Assembly (NCBI GenBank): GCA_946635125.1
Contig: CAMPBB010000029.1
Coordinates: 1-6,747, forward strand
Source: an uncultured Clostridia bacterium
GTDB taxonomy: Bacteria; Bacillota; Clostridia; Christensenellales; UBA1242
DNA length: 6,747 bases
Direction of reading: 5' to 3'
The number at the start of each line of letters is the position of its first letter. The first letter of the stretch is position 1. A program made the translations under genes and the position numbers. A model generated the notes under the pieces. That model was not told the origin of the DNA. It made no database searches and worked only from the letters and a program-made list of their open reading frames with translations. Positions 1 through 6,106 of this stretch are shown in pieces.

Positions 1-75
1 ATTTAGATTTACTTTTTTCATTTTACTAAATTATTTTTAAAAAGGCAAATAAAATGAAAAGTTTTAAAATTATAT

Positions 76-105
76 TTGCTTATTTTGTGCTTCTTTTGTT
101 ATAAT
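76..105 (+). promoter_or_regulatory. Extended -10 promoter of the glpK operon
   Basis: A perfect TATAAT lies at 100-105, preceded by TG at 97-98 (TGTTATAAT), which is an extended -10. A weak -35 (TTGCTT, 76-81) sits 18 bases upstream. Transcription would start near 111-113, leaving a leader of only about 14 bases that is little more than the ribosome binding site. This leaves no room for an attenuator or riboswitch downstream of this promoter. Confidence 0.7.
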
Positions 106-113
106 AACAAAAA

Positions 114-119
114 AGGGGG
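114..119 (+). promoter_or_regulatory. G-rich ribosome binding site of glpK
   Basis: AGGGGG lies 6 bases before the ATG at 126 and fixes that start. It differs from the canonical AGGAGG by G for A, which would pair by G-U wobble. The next gene of the operon has the same type of site (GGGGG, 1597-1601), whereas most other genes here use GGAGG or AGGAG. Confidence 0.65.
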
Positions 120-125
120 CTTTCT

Positions 126-1592
126 ATGAAAAAATATATTATTGCAATTGATGAGGGGTCATCAAGTGTTAGAGCTGTTGTTTTTGATGCTTTTAAAAAT
201 GAAGTTGTTCTTTCAAGAAAAGAAAAATTAAAAACAATTTATCCGCAACCTGGTTGGGTTGAACAAGATGCTGAAGAAATTTTCCAGAAATCCAAAGCAT
301 GCCTTGACGATGTTTTGGAAAAATTGGACCCTTCTCTTGTTTATGGGATTGGAATCACAAACCAAAGAGAAACAAGCATCATGTGGAACAAAAAAACTGG
401 AATGCCAATTGCCCCAGCAATTTCTTGGCAATGCAGAAGAACAGCTGATTTTATTAAAAGCCTAGACAAAACAACACAAAGTTACATTTTTAAAACAACT
501 GGGCTTGTTCCAGATGCATATTTTAGTGCCAGCAAATTTAGGTGGATTTTAAAAAACAACAAAAAAGCGCAAACTCTTTTAAAACAAAACAATCTTTGTG
601 CTGGAACAGTTGACTCATTTTTGGTGTTTAGGCTAACAAATAAGCAAAGTTTTGTTAGCGACATAACAAACGCATCAAGAACAATGCTTTTAAACATTAA
701 AACTGGAAAATGGGATGAAAAGCTTTTGTCAATTTTTGGCATAGACAAAACAATCCTTCCAGAAATTGTTGAAAACAACAAAGTTGTTGGATATTATAGT
801 TTTGATGGAAAACAAATTCCAATTGCTGGAATTTGTGGTGACCAACAAAGTTCACTTTTTGGGCAAATGTGCTTTTCAAAAGGTGACGCCAAAATAACTT
901 TTGGAACAGGTTCATTTATGCTGTTAAACACAGGGAATGATTTTCTTCTAAGCAAACACAAACTTGTGACAACAATTGCCTTAAAACTTGAAAACAAGCC
1001 AATCACATATGCAATTGAAGGAAGCATCTTTAACTGTGGTTCGGCTGTTGACTGGCTTGAAAACATTGGGTTAACTCATGGCCCAAAAGATTGTGACCGA
1101 CTGGCTTTGGAAGTGAGCAACACAAATGAAGCACAATTTGTTCCAGCGTTTACAGGGCTTGGAGCACCTTATTGGGAACCAAACGCAAAAGCAAGCCTTA
1201 TTGGAATTTTGTTAAACACACAAAAAACTCACATTGCAAGAGCCGTTTTGGAAGGAATTGCCTATTCTGTTTTTGATGTGTTCTCTGTTCTGGACAAAGA
1301 TTTTTCGTTTATTGGCAAAACAATCAAAGTTGATGGCGGTGTTTCAAACAGTGAAGTTTGCATGCAAACAACCAGCAACATGACACAAAGAAAACTCGTC
1401 AAAAGCAAAGAAGTGGAATCAACTTCAATGGGAGTTATTTATTTGTGTGGTCTTGCCTTAAATGTTTTTCAAAATTTAAACGACATTAAATCTCGTTACA
1501 AAGAGGAAAGAACATATTTACCAAAAATAACAGAAGAACAAAAACAAGAATTATATCAAAAATGGAAAAACGCAATTAAAAGAACAATTTAA
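126..1592 (+). CDS. glpK: Glycerol kinase
   Basis: Cytosolic FGGY-family kinase that phosphorylates glycerol with ATP to sn-glycerol-3-phosphate, feeding glycolysis or phospholipid synthesis. The 488 residues are close to the usual ~500. The N-terminal phosphate-binding segment DEGSSSVRAVVFD is at 9-21. Glycerol-contacting residues known from E. coli GlpK have counterparts: Arg81/Glu82 (NQRET), Trp101 (WQCRRT), Tyr132, catalytic Asp239 (GDQQ) and Phe264. The C-terminal ATP domain has AFTGLGAPYW (341-350) and KVDGGVSNSE (401-410). The start is supported by AGGGGG 6 bases upstream. The hydrolase gene begins 17 bases after the stop, so the two are co-transcribed. No glycerol facilitator or glycerol-3-phosphate dehydrogenase gene is in the window. 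The position that carries the HPr-phosphorylated His in Gram-positive kinases appears to be Ser225, and the loop before IPIAG is shorter than the FBP-binding loop of E. coli, so control may be simpler. These two comparisons are from memory. The family call is secure. Confidence 0.97.
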   Translation: MKKYIIAIDEGSSSVRAVVFDAFKNEVVLSRKEKLKTIYPQPGWVEQDAEEIFQKSKACLDDVLEKLDPSLVYGIGITNQRETSIMWNKKTGMPIAPAISWQCRRTADFIKSLDKTTQSYIFKTTGLVPDAYFSASKFRWILKNNKKAQTLLKQNNLCAGTVDSFLVFRLTNKQSFVSDITNASRTMLLNIKTGKWDEKLLSIFGIDKTILPEIVENNKVVGYYSFDGKQIPIAGICGDQQSSLFGQMCFSKGDAKITFGTGSFMLLNTGNDFLLSKHKLVTTIALKLENKPITYAIEGSIFNCGSAVDWLENIGLTHGPKDCDRLALEVSNTNEAQFVPAFTGLGAPYWEPNAKASLIGILLNTQKTHIARAVLEGIAYSVFDVFSVLDKDFSFIGKTIKVDGGVSNSEVCMQTTSNMTQRKLVKSKEVESTSMGVIYLCGLALNVFQNLNDIKSRYKEERTYLPKITEEQKQELYQKWKNAIKRTI

Positions 1593-1596
1593 GAAA

Positions 1597-1601
1597 GGGG
1601 G
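1597..1601 (+). promoter_or_regulatory. G-rich ribosome binding site of the hydrolase
   Basis: AAAGGGGG ends at 1601, 8 bases before the ATG at 1610, inside the 17-base gap after the glpK stop. It matches the G-run type seen before glpK. Confidence 0.6.
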
Positions 1602-1609
1602 AAAAAACT

Positions 1610-2554
1610 ATGACAGGAGCAAAATATGTTGACAGTTTTGATGGCGCAAAAATATACACAAGACTTTGGGATGAAACAACAAATCCAAAAGGTGTTGTTT
1701 TAATTATTCATGGAATGAGTGAACATTCTCTTCGCTATGATGAATTTGCAAAATTTTTAAACAAAAATAATTATGTTTGCTTTGCTTTTGATTTAAGAGC
1801 ACACGGAAAAACATCTGTTAGCACCAGAGCACTTGGAAAATATGATGGTGATTTGTTTATGGACAGTGTTAATGACGCAATTTTCTTTTCTCACCTTTTA
1901 AATGAATTATATCCATCTCTTCCGCTTTTGGTGTTTGGGCACAGTTTTGGGTCATTTATTCTTCAAAGATACATTGAAATTTATGACAAATATAAGGGCG
2001 TGATTTTTTGTGGAAGTGCAAACATGAAGGGTGATTTCAGTGTTTCAATGGGGCTTGTTGTTAGCAGTTTTGCAAGAGCATTTTGTGGAAAAGGCAAAAA
2101 AGCAAAACTAATTGCTCGCCTAAGTTTTGGTTCTTATGCAAAGCACTTTGAAAACGGCAACTGGCTCACTCGTGATGAAAAAGTTTTTCAAAAATATAAC
2201 AAAGATGAATATTGCGGATTTATTTGCAGTCACAACTTTTATTATTCTTTCTTCAAAAACCTTAAAAAGATTTATAAAAAAGACAATTTGGCGCAAATTA
2301 ACAAACATAAGCCAATGATGATTATTTCTGGCTCACAAGACCCCGTTGGCGGTTTTTCAAAGCTTGCAACAAAACTAAACACGCTTTATGAAAACCTTGG
2401 TGTTAAACTTAGAAAATTTAAAATTTATGAAGGTGCTAGGCACGAACTTTTAAATGAAACAAACAAACAAGAAGTTTTTGATGATATTTTGGATTATTTG
2501 GATAAATGCACGAAAAAAAGCGTTGAAAGAAGAAAAACAGCAAAAAACGCATAA
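1610..2554 (+). CDS. Alpha/beta hydrolase, monoacylglycerol lipase / lysophospholipase-like
   Basis: Cytosolic serine hydrolase of 314 residues in the S33/PldB-like alpha/beta-hydrolase group, likely cleaving a monoacylglycerol or lysophospholipid ester. The oxyanion motif HGMSEHSLRY (34-43) is the HGxxEHSxRY form typical of monoacylglycerol lipases. DLRAHGKT follows at 61-68. The nucleophile elbow GHSFG (110-114) places the catalytic Ser at 112. GSQDPVGG (241-248) supplies Asp244, and EGARHELLNE (274-283) supplies His278, so the triad is complete. The cap contains NWLTRDE (184-190). There is no signal peptide, and the C-terminus (about 299-314) is Lys/Arg-rich. GGGGG lies 8 bases before the ATG. 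Its position 17 bases after glpK suggests that glycerol released here is the kinase substrate, which is inference. The exact substrate cannot be read from sequence; lysophospholipase or another carboxylesterase is possible. Confidence 0.88.
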   Translation: MTGAKYVDSFDGAKIYTRLWDETTNPKGVVLIIHGMSEHSLRYDEFAKFLNKNNYVCFAFDLRAHGKTSVSTRALGKYDGDLFMDSVNDAIFFSHLLNELYPSLPLLVFGHSFGSFILQRYIEIYDKYKGVIFCGSANMKGDFSVSMGLVVSSFARAFCGKGKKAKLIARLSFGSYAKHFENGNWLTRDEKVFQKYNKDEYCGFICSHNFYYSFFKNLKKIYKKDNLAQINKHKPMMIISGSQDPVGGFSKLATKLNTLYENLGVKLRKFKIYEGARHELLNETNKQEVFDDILDYLDKCTKKSVERRKTAKNA

Positions 2555-2560
2555 AAACAT

Positions 2561-2589
2561 TTGTCTTTTATTATTTGTTTTGTTAAAAT
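2561..2589 (+). promoter_or_regulatory. Internal extended -10 promoter before the membrane-protein gene
   Basis: TTGTCT (2561-2566), a 17-base spacer and TAAAAT (2584-2589), with TG at 2581-2582 making an extended -10 (TGTTAAAAT). The start point would be near 2596, giving a leader of roughly 27 bases. No terminator is visible between the hydrolase stop and this promoter; the best pairing, AAAACA/TGTTTT, is weak. Read-through from glpK is therefore also likely. Confidence 0.65.
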
Positions 2590-2622
2590 TAAAAAACGGA
2601 AATTAAAAATTGGAGGAAAAAC

Positions 2623-3843
2623 ATGTTATACCCAGAGATGCCAAAAAGCAAGAAAAAAACAAGTTATATTGTTGGCGGAATTTTTGCCTTGCTTGTTGGA
2701 CTTATTATTTTCTTACTTTTTTTGCCAAGTTTTATGGACAAAAACTTTGGATTTAAGCCATGGGATTGGACAACAATCATTCCAAACCTAAATGCCGACT
2801 TTTTTGGTGCAGTTGGCTTTTATCTTAAACTTGCTTTGCCAATCATTTTGTTTTTGTGTGCTTTGAGTTCACTTTTTATGGGATTAAGCAAAAGTAGCGG
2901 AATGTTTAAGGGAAGCATTATGGCTTCAACACTTGCTCTTATTTTTAAAGATTCATTGGAGCCAGCAAACCTAACATCAGGCGCCGAAAACATTTTGGCA
3001 TATGTTGAATATGCATTGATTGGAATTGCTCTTATTCTTGCAATTTTGGGAATTGTTTTTAGATTTATTGGTGACGAACCATATGCTCCCCACAGAGCAA
3101 ACAGTTTCCACTTTTTTGCAAGCTTTGCCTTAATTGTTATTATTGCAATTGATGTTTTTGCATCAGTGTTTAACATAAGTTCAATTTTAAGCAATGAAAA
3201 CTATTATATTGGAACTGTTTTTGGATTATTTTTGATTATATCTGCTGTGTGGATGTTCTGCACATCAACAAGAGACCAAAGTGAATTTGGACTTGGTTAT
3301 GAGCGTGATGCAAAAATTAAAGCAGAACAAAAATCTCAAGAAACAGCACAAGCACAACAACCTTCACAACAAACACCAGTTGCCCCAGTTATGGGTCCAA
3401 ATGGTCAACAACAAGGTCCAAACATTCCACCGCAAGCACAAACACAAAATGGTCAGCAAATGCCTCCTCGCCCTCCAATTACTCCAAACGCTCCAAATGG
3501 TCAACAACAAGGTTCTCAAACTGTTACAGCAAATGCAGTAAATCCTGGGCAACAAAATGCACCACAGATGCATGCAATGCCTCCAAGACCACCTGTCATG
3601 GGTCCAAATGGTCAACCAATTCATCCAAGACCACCAATGCCAGCTTTGGGACCTGATGGAAAACCTCTACCAATGCCTCCAAGACCTCCAATCACTCCAA
3701 ATGGTCAACCAATGCCACAAAATCCACAAGCTTCTCAAACCATGCCTCCTCGCCCTCCAATTGCTCCAAATGGAGCACCAAATGTGAACACTCAACCTAA
3801 GACTCAGCAAACAAATCCGGAAAAACCACAAGGTGAGGAATAA
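2623..3843 (+). CDS. Multi-pass membrane protein with Pro/Gln/Asn-rich repeat tail, function unknown
   Basis: I do not recognise a named family for these 406 residues. The first half is hydrophobic, with clear membrane segments at about 15-35, 64-88, 123-149, 163-186 and 194-213, plus a shorter candidate at 97-110. With six segments, Lys/Arg placement (KSKKK before the first, FRFIGDEPYAPHR at 146-158, the basic stretch after the last) fits both ends being cytosolic. With five, the tail would be outside. Residues about 240-406 are low-complexity and disordered-looking, rich in Pro, Gln, Asn and Gly. They carry four MPPRPP[IV] units (starting at 280, 319, 351, 374), one HPRPPMP (334-340) and several GPNGQ/PNGQ units. 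PxxP-type runs could bind a partner or pack at the membrane. GGAGG lies 6 bases before the ATG. The dCMP deaminase gene follows after 6 bases, with its ribosome binding site inside this gene's last codons. Confidence 0.85.
   Translation: MLYPEMPKSKKKTSYIVGGIFALLVGLIIFLLFLPSFMDKNFGFKPWDWTTIIPNLNADFFGAVGFYLKLALPIILFLCALSSLFMGLSKSSGMFKGSIMASTLALIFKDSLEPANLTSGAENILAYVEYALIGIALILAILGIVFRFIGDEPYAPHRANSFHFFASFALIVIIAIDVFASVFNISSILSNENYYIGTVFGLFLIISAVWMFCTSTRDQSEFGLGYERDAKIKAEQKSQETAQAQQPSQQTPVAPVMGPNGQQQGPNIPPQAQTQNGQQMPPRPPITPNAPNGQQQGSQTVTANAVNPGQQNAPQMHAMPPRPPVMGPNGQPIHPRPPMPALGPDGKPLPMPPRPPITPNGQPMPQNPQASQTMPPRPPIAPNGAPNVNTQPKTQQTNPEKPQGEE
3460..3762 (+). repeat. In-frame Pro-rich repeats in the membrane-protein gene
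   Basis: Four units encoding MPPRPP[IV] start at 3460, 3577, 3673 and 3742. Units 1 and 4 are identical over all seven codons (CCT CCT CGC CCT CCA ATT after the ATG). Units 2 and 3 use CCT CCA AGA instead. A separate block encoding MGPNGQ, reading ATGGGTCCAAATGGTCAAC, occurs twice (about 3390-3408 and 3598-3616). Shared synonymous codons indicate duplication or internal recombination rather than convergent amino-acid bias alone. Confidence 0.85.
3831..3838 (+). promoter_or_regulatory. Ribosome binding site of comEB inside the upstream gene
   Basis: AGGTGAGG, encoding the Gly-Glu-Glu end of the membrane protein, lies 11 bases before the comEB ATG at 3850. The upstream gene ends with tandem stops TAATAA (3841-3846). 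This arrangement favours translational coupling. Confidence 0.7.
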
Positions 3844-3849
3844 TAAGTT

Positions 3850-4317
3850 ATGAAAAAACAACAAAACAAACAACAAATGTGGGATGAACGCTACATGAAA
3901 GTTGCAGAAATGATTGCATCATGGTCAACTTGCATTAGAGAAAACAGACAAGTTGGTGCAGTTATTGTTAAAAACAATCGAATTGTTTCAACTGGTTATA
4001 ATGGTGCCCCATCTGGAATTAAAAGTTGCATGGAGCGAGGCAAATGTTTAAGAGATGACCTAAAAATTGAAAGTGGAACAAGGCAAGAAATGTGTTATTC
4101 TGTTCACGCAGAACAAAGTGCAATTGTTCAAGCAGCAAAAATGGGAATTTCAATTGATGGTGCAAGCATTTATGTAACACACCAACCATGTTCTCTTTGT
4201 TCAAGAATGCTAATTAACTCTGGCATTAAAAGAATTGTTTACAAACAAGATTACCCCGACAAATTTGCTTTGGACCTATTAAAAGAATCAGGTATTGAAC
4301 TTGTTAGAATAAAATAA
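3850..4317 (+). CDS. comEB: dCMP deaminase (ComEB-type cytidine/deoxycytidylate deaminase)
   Basis: Cytosolic zinc enzyme of 155 residues, a normal length for the family, predicted to deaminate dCMP to dUMP and so supply thymidylate synthesis. The deaminase fold begins with the segment WDERYMKVAEMIASWSTC (11-28), then RQVGAVIVKNNRIVSTGYNG (33-52). The active site is HAE (His86, Glu88 as proton shuttle) with PCSLC (Cys114, Cys117) as zinc ligands. CMERGKCLRD (60-69) and ESGTRQEMC (74-82) correspond to the insert typical of dCMP deaminases rather than tRNA or guanine deaminases. The usual HAExNAI reads HAEQSAI here (Asn to Ser). The name ComEB comes from the Bacillus late-competence locus, but no comEA or comEC is present, so a DNA-uptake role is not implied. 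The gene is coupled to the membrane-protein gene and is closed by a terminator overlapping its stop. Confidence 0.95.
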   Translation: MKKQQNKQQMWDERYMKVAEMIASWSTCIRENRQVGAVIVKNNRIVSTGYNGAPSGIKSCMERGKCLRDDLKIESGTRQEMCYSVHAEQSAIVQAAKMGISIDGASIYVTHQPCSLCSRMLINSGIKRIVYKQDYPDKFALDLLKESGIELVRIK

Positions 4318-4346
4318 AAAAGAGCAAAAACATGCTCTTTTTTTTT
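4316..4346 (+). terminator. Intrinsic terminator after comEB
   Basis: AAAAAAGAGCA (4316-4326) pairs with TGCTCTTTTTT (4333-4343) around a 6-base loop, and the T-run continues to 4346. The TAA stop of comEB overlaps the first bases of the stem. It is the only plus-strand terminator seen and would end the whole glpK-comEB transcript. Confidence 0.85.
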
Positions 4347-4350
4347 ACTG

Positions 4351-4390
4351 CCAAAAAAAGAAAAAGCGTTGTTTTTTGCACCACGCTTTT
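4351..4390 (-). terminator. Intrinsic terminator of the beta-helix gene
   Basis: On the minus strand AAAAGCGT (4390-4383) pairs with ACGCTTTT (4369-4362) around a 13-base loop, followed by a U-rich run (complement of 4351-4361). The stem overlaps the TAA stop at 4391-4389. It faces the comEB terminator, so the two genes are insulated from each other. Confidence 0.8.
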
Positions 4391-5573
4391 AAAATAACAC
4401 AAGGTCTAAATCATTTTTATCTGTTTTTTCTTCTTCTAGTTTCTTTGCATTTTCTTGTTTAACTGTTTTTAGGTGAGAATTTAAATCCTCATATATGTTT
4501 GTTGACACATAAACATGTGCTAAGTCATCTGCATAAAAAGCTTTGTCAAAACCAAATCTTTTCAATAATCCGTTAAAAAGTGGTTGTTCATATTCTTCAT
4601 TAACAACATGGCTTGTTTCAATTTTTTTATACTGACAAATGTTTGAGCAGTTTTGCAGCAAACTATTTTGCACAGTTTTGGGCATATCACCAGAGCAAGA
4701 ACTAACAACACTTTTGCTAACTTCAAAAACTCTGTCTTCATCTTTAAGTTTTGCCAAATCTTGATTCTTTCCAATTGTTATATCACTTTTTTCAATTGTT
4801 GAATCAACAATCTTTGTTTTATCTCCAAAATTATGAATTTTTGCCTCTTCAACAATTGTTGCGTCTTTTAATTCAAGAAAGCCTTTTTCACAAACAATTT
4901 CACTGTTGTCAACAAGTGTGCCATCACCAATTAAAATGTTTTTAACAGTTGAAGCATTTTTTATTGCAACATTATCACCTTCAATGTTTGTTTCTTCAAT
5001 ATAGTTTAAAGCATCATTAAAAGCAGTTAATGTTATTCCATCACCAATCACAAGGTTTCCGTCTTTGCTACCAAGCAAACTTTGTTGAAACATTGTTATG
5101 TTTGCACCTTGAACTTCATAGTTTGTTATATCAGAATCTCTAACCCAAATATTTTGTCCATCAACAGAAGAAAAACTAACAGTTGCAAGACCAGCCATTG
5201 TTGTTTCAAATTTAACATTGTTTCCTGAAACGCTTGCATGGTTAAACTTTATTCCAGAATTACTTCCAATTAAACATGTCACATCTCCCACAAAGGAACA
5301 ATCTTTTGCAATAAATCTCCCACCTTTTCCACTTTTTAGGATTGGAAATTTTGTTTTATCATTTTTATCTGGAAGAAATATTGAGTTTGTGACTTGAACG
5401 TTGCCAGAAAGATTTGTTGAAACATATGCACAAACTTCACCTTTTTTGTAATAACGCCCAAAATCTTGTTTAAGCCTTAAAACAGTGTAAGCTTGTCCGT
5501 CAATAACAATCTTTTTTTCATCCATTGAATATCTTTCAATTAAAGCACCTTTTAAAACACCTGTCATCACCAT
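4389..5573 (-). CDS. Predicted cytosolic parallel beta-helix protein, function unknown
   Basis: I do not recognise this protein. The longest frame gives 394 residues, but the start is probably the third codon (ATG at 5567), which lies 8 bases after a perfect AGGAGG. The ATG at 5573 is only 2 bases away. Residues about 45-270 show regularly spaced short hydrophobic strands separated by Gly/Asn/Asp turns and alternating Ser/Thr/Asn, e.g. CLIGSNSGIKF (100-110), NLVIGDGITL (173-182), NILIGDGTLV (212-221) and DITIGKNQ (264-271). This looks like stacked rungs of about 20 residues in a parallel beta-helix. There is no signal peptide, membrane segment or sorting motif, so it should be cytosolic. The N-terminal 45 residues and residues 280-360 look like separate capping parts, with Cys at 293, 309 and 313. 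The end (362-394) is a charged, probably helical tail finishing DLDLVLF. A bactofilin-like structural role or a pectate-lyase-type fold are possibilities only. It has its own strong promoter and terminator. Confidence 0.85.
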   Translation of the reverse strand: MVMTGVLKGALIERYSMDEKKIVIDGQAYTVLRLKQDFGRYYKKGEVCAYVSTNLSGNVQVTNSIFLPDKNDKTKFPILKSGKGGRFIAKDCSFVGDVTCLIGSNSGIKFNHASVSGNNVKFETTMAGLATVSFSSVDGQNIWVRDSDITNYEVQGANITMFQQSLLGSKDGNLVIGDGITLTAFNDALNYIEETNIEGDNVAIKNASTVKNILIGDGTLVDNSEIVCEKGFLELKDATIVEEAKIHNFGDKTKIVDSTIEKSDITIGKNQDLAKLKDEDRVFEVSKSVVSSCSGDMPKTVQNSLLQNCSNICQYKKIETSHVVNEEYEQPLFNGLLKRFGFDKAFYADDLAHVYVSTNIYEDLNSHLKTVKQENAKKLEEEKTDKNDLDLVLF

Positions 5574-5575
5574 TT

Positions 5576-5581
5576 CCTCCT
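5576..5581 (-). promoter_or_regulatory. Start-deciding ribosome binding site of the beta-helix gene
   Basis: A perfect AGGAGG on the minus strand is followed by two in-frame ATGs, 2 and 8 bases downstream (5573 and 5567). The 8-base spacing is normal, so translation most likely begins at 5567 with Met-Thr-Gly. Confidence 0.8.
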
Positions 5582-5600
5582 CTTTTTGCCTTATATTCTA

Positions 5601-5629
5601 ATTATAACAAACAACAACAAAATAGTCAA
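5601..5629 (-). promoter_or_regulatory. Strong sigma-A-type promoter of the beta-helix gene
   Basis: On the minus strand TTGACT (5629-5624) and TATAAT (5606-5601) are 17 bases apart, with TG one base upstream of the -10 (TGTTATAAT). Both hexamers and the extended element are near consensus, so this is, with thrS, the strongest promoter by sequence in the window. The start point would be near 5594. Confidence 0.85.
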
Positions 5630-5643
5630 CAGCAAAAACTTAT

Positions 5644-5676
5644 GAAAAAGAAAAAAGACCCAGAAATGGTCTTTTT
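5644..5676 (-). terminator. Intrinsic terminator of the DUF4234 gene
   Basis: On the minus strand AAAAAGACC (5676-5668) pairs with GGTCTTTTT (5660-5652) around a 7-base loop, followed by a U-rich run down to about 5644. The TAA stop (5677-5675) overlaps the A-run of the stem, as in the other two terminators here. Confidence 0.85.
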
Positions 5677-6079
5677 ATTTATTAAAATATTTTGCATATT
5701 TGTCAACCCTAAGTTCAGTTTGAGTTTTGTCTTTTTGTGAAACTTCAATTGTCCCCAAGTTGTTTGCTTTGCTTTGAATGATTGCTGGAACAAACAAATA
5801 ACCAATAATAGTTATTGACAAAAGAAGATAAATAACTCCCAAATTTCCTTTTTTTGCTCCCATAAAAGCAAGCCTTGAATCAATTGTGAAAATCCAAAAC
5901 ACAAAATAAACAATGTTAACAAGTGGAACAAGAAAAATTAACAAATGCCCCCAAGGCATAATGCCTTTGCCAGTTTCTTCTCTAACATCACCCTGAAATT
6001 TATAGTTCCAAACAATATAATAAATTCCAAAAGTTAAAATAGCCCACAAAATCATAAGACCAACTTTTCTTTGTTTCAT
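5675..6079 (-). CDS. Small DUF4234-like membrane protein
   Basis: A 134-residue protein with three hydrophobic segments at about 5-25, 44-64 and 80-103, an inside-type basic N-terminus (MKQRK) and a charged hydrophilic tail (104-134). The first segment and what follows, ILTFGIYYIVWNYKFQGDVREETG (14-37, with key residues Gly18, Ile19, Tyr20 and Trp24), resembles the GIYxxYW signature of DUF4234 proteins. These are small Firmicutes membrane proteins of unknown function, sometimes with a zinc ribbon, which is absent here. The start is supported by TTGGAGG 4 bases upstream of the ATG. It is monocistronic, with its own extended -10 promoter and a terminator overlapping the stop, and it is divergent from thrS. 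No function can be assigned from this context. The family call rests on pattern similarity recalled from memory. Confidence 0.8.
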   Translation of the reverse strand: MKQRKVGLMILWAILTFGIYYIVWNYKFQGDVREETGKGIMPWGHLLIFLVPLVNIVYFVFWIFTIDSRLAFMGAKKGNLGVIYLLLSITIIGYLFVPAIIQSKANNLGTIEVSQKDKTQTELRVDKYAKYFNK

Positions 6080-6106
6080 TTTTCCTCCAACATTTTTATT
6101 GTTAAC

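Noticed and set aside
45..79. Inverted repeat GCAAATA ... TATTTGC upstream of and overlapping the glpK -35
   Set aside because: Seven-base arms with a 21-base spacer in very AT-rich DNA are easily expected by chance. The pair does not extend, and it does not match a catabolite-response element.
2553..2581. Possible terminator between the hydrolase and the membrane-protein gene
   Set aside because: The best stem (AAAACA/TGTTTT) is six AT-rich pairs with a long loop and no clean U-run, so it would be unlikely to stop transcription.
3281..3876. Open frames on both strands across the Pro-rich tail (Gln/Leu/His-rich on plus, Trp/Leu/Arg-rich on minus)
   Set aside because: They are by-products of the repeated Pro/Gln/Asn codons, which avoid stops in other frames. 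They have no ribosome binding site or plausible composition.
4019..4204. Minus-strand open frame opposite comEB
   Set aside because: Shadow of a well-supported deaminase; no independent signals.
5520..5525. Later start (MDEKK) for the beta-helix protein
   Set aside because: No good ribosome binding site precedes it, whereas AGGAGG sits 8 bases before the ATG at 5567.
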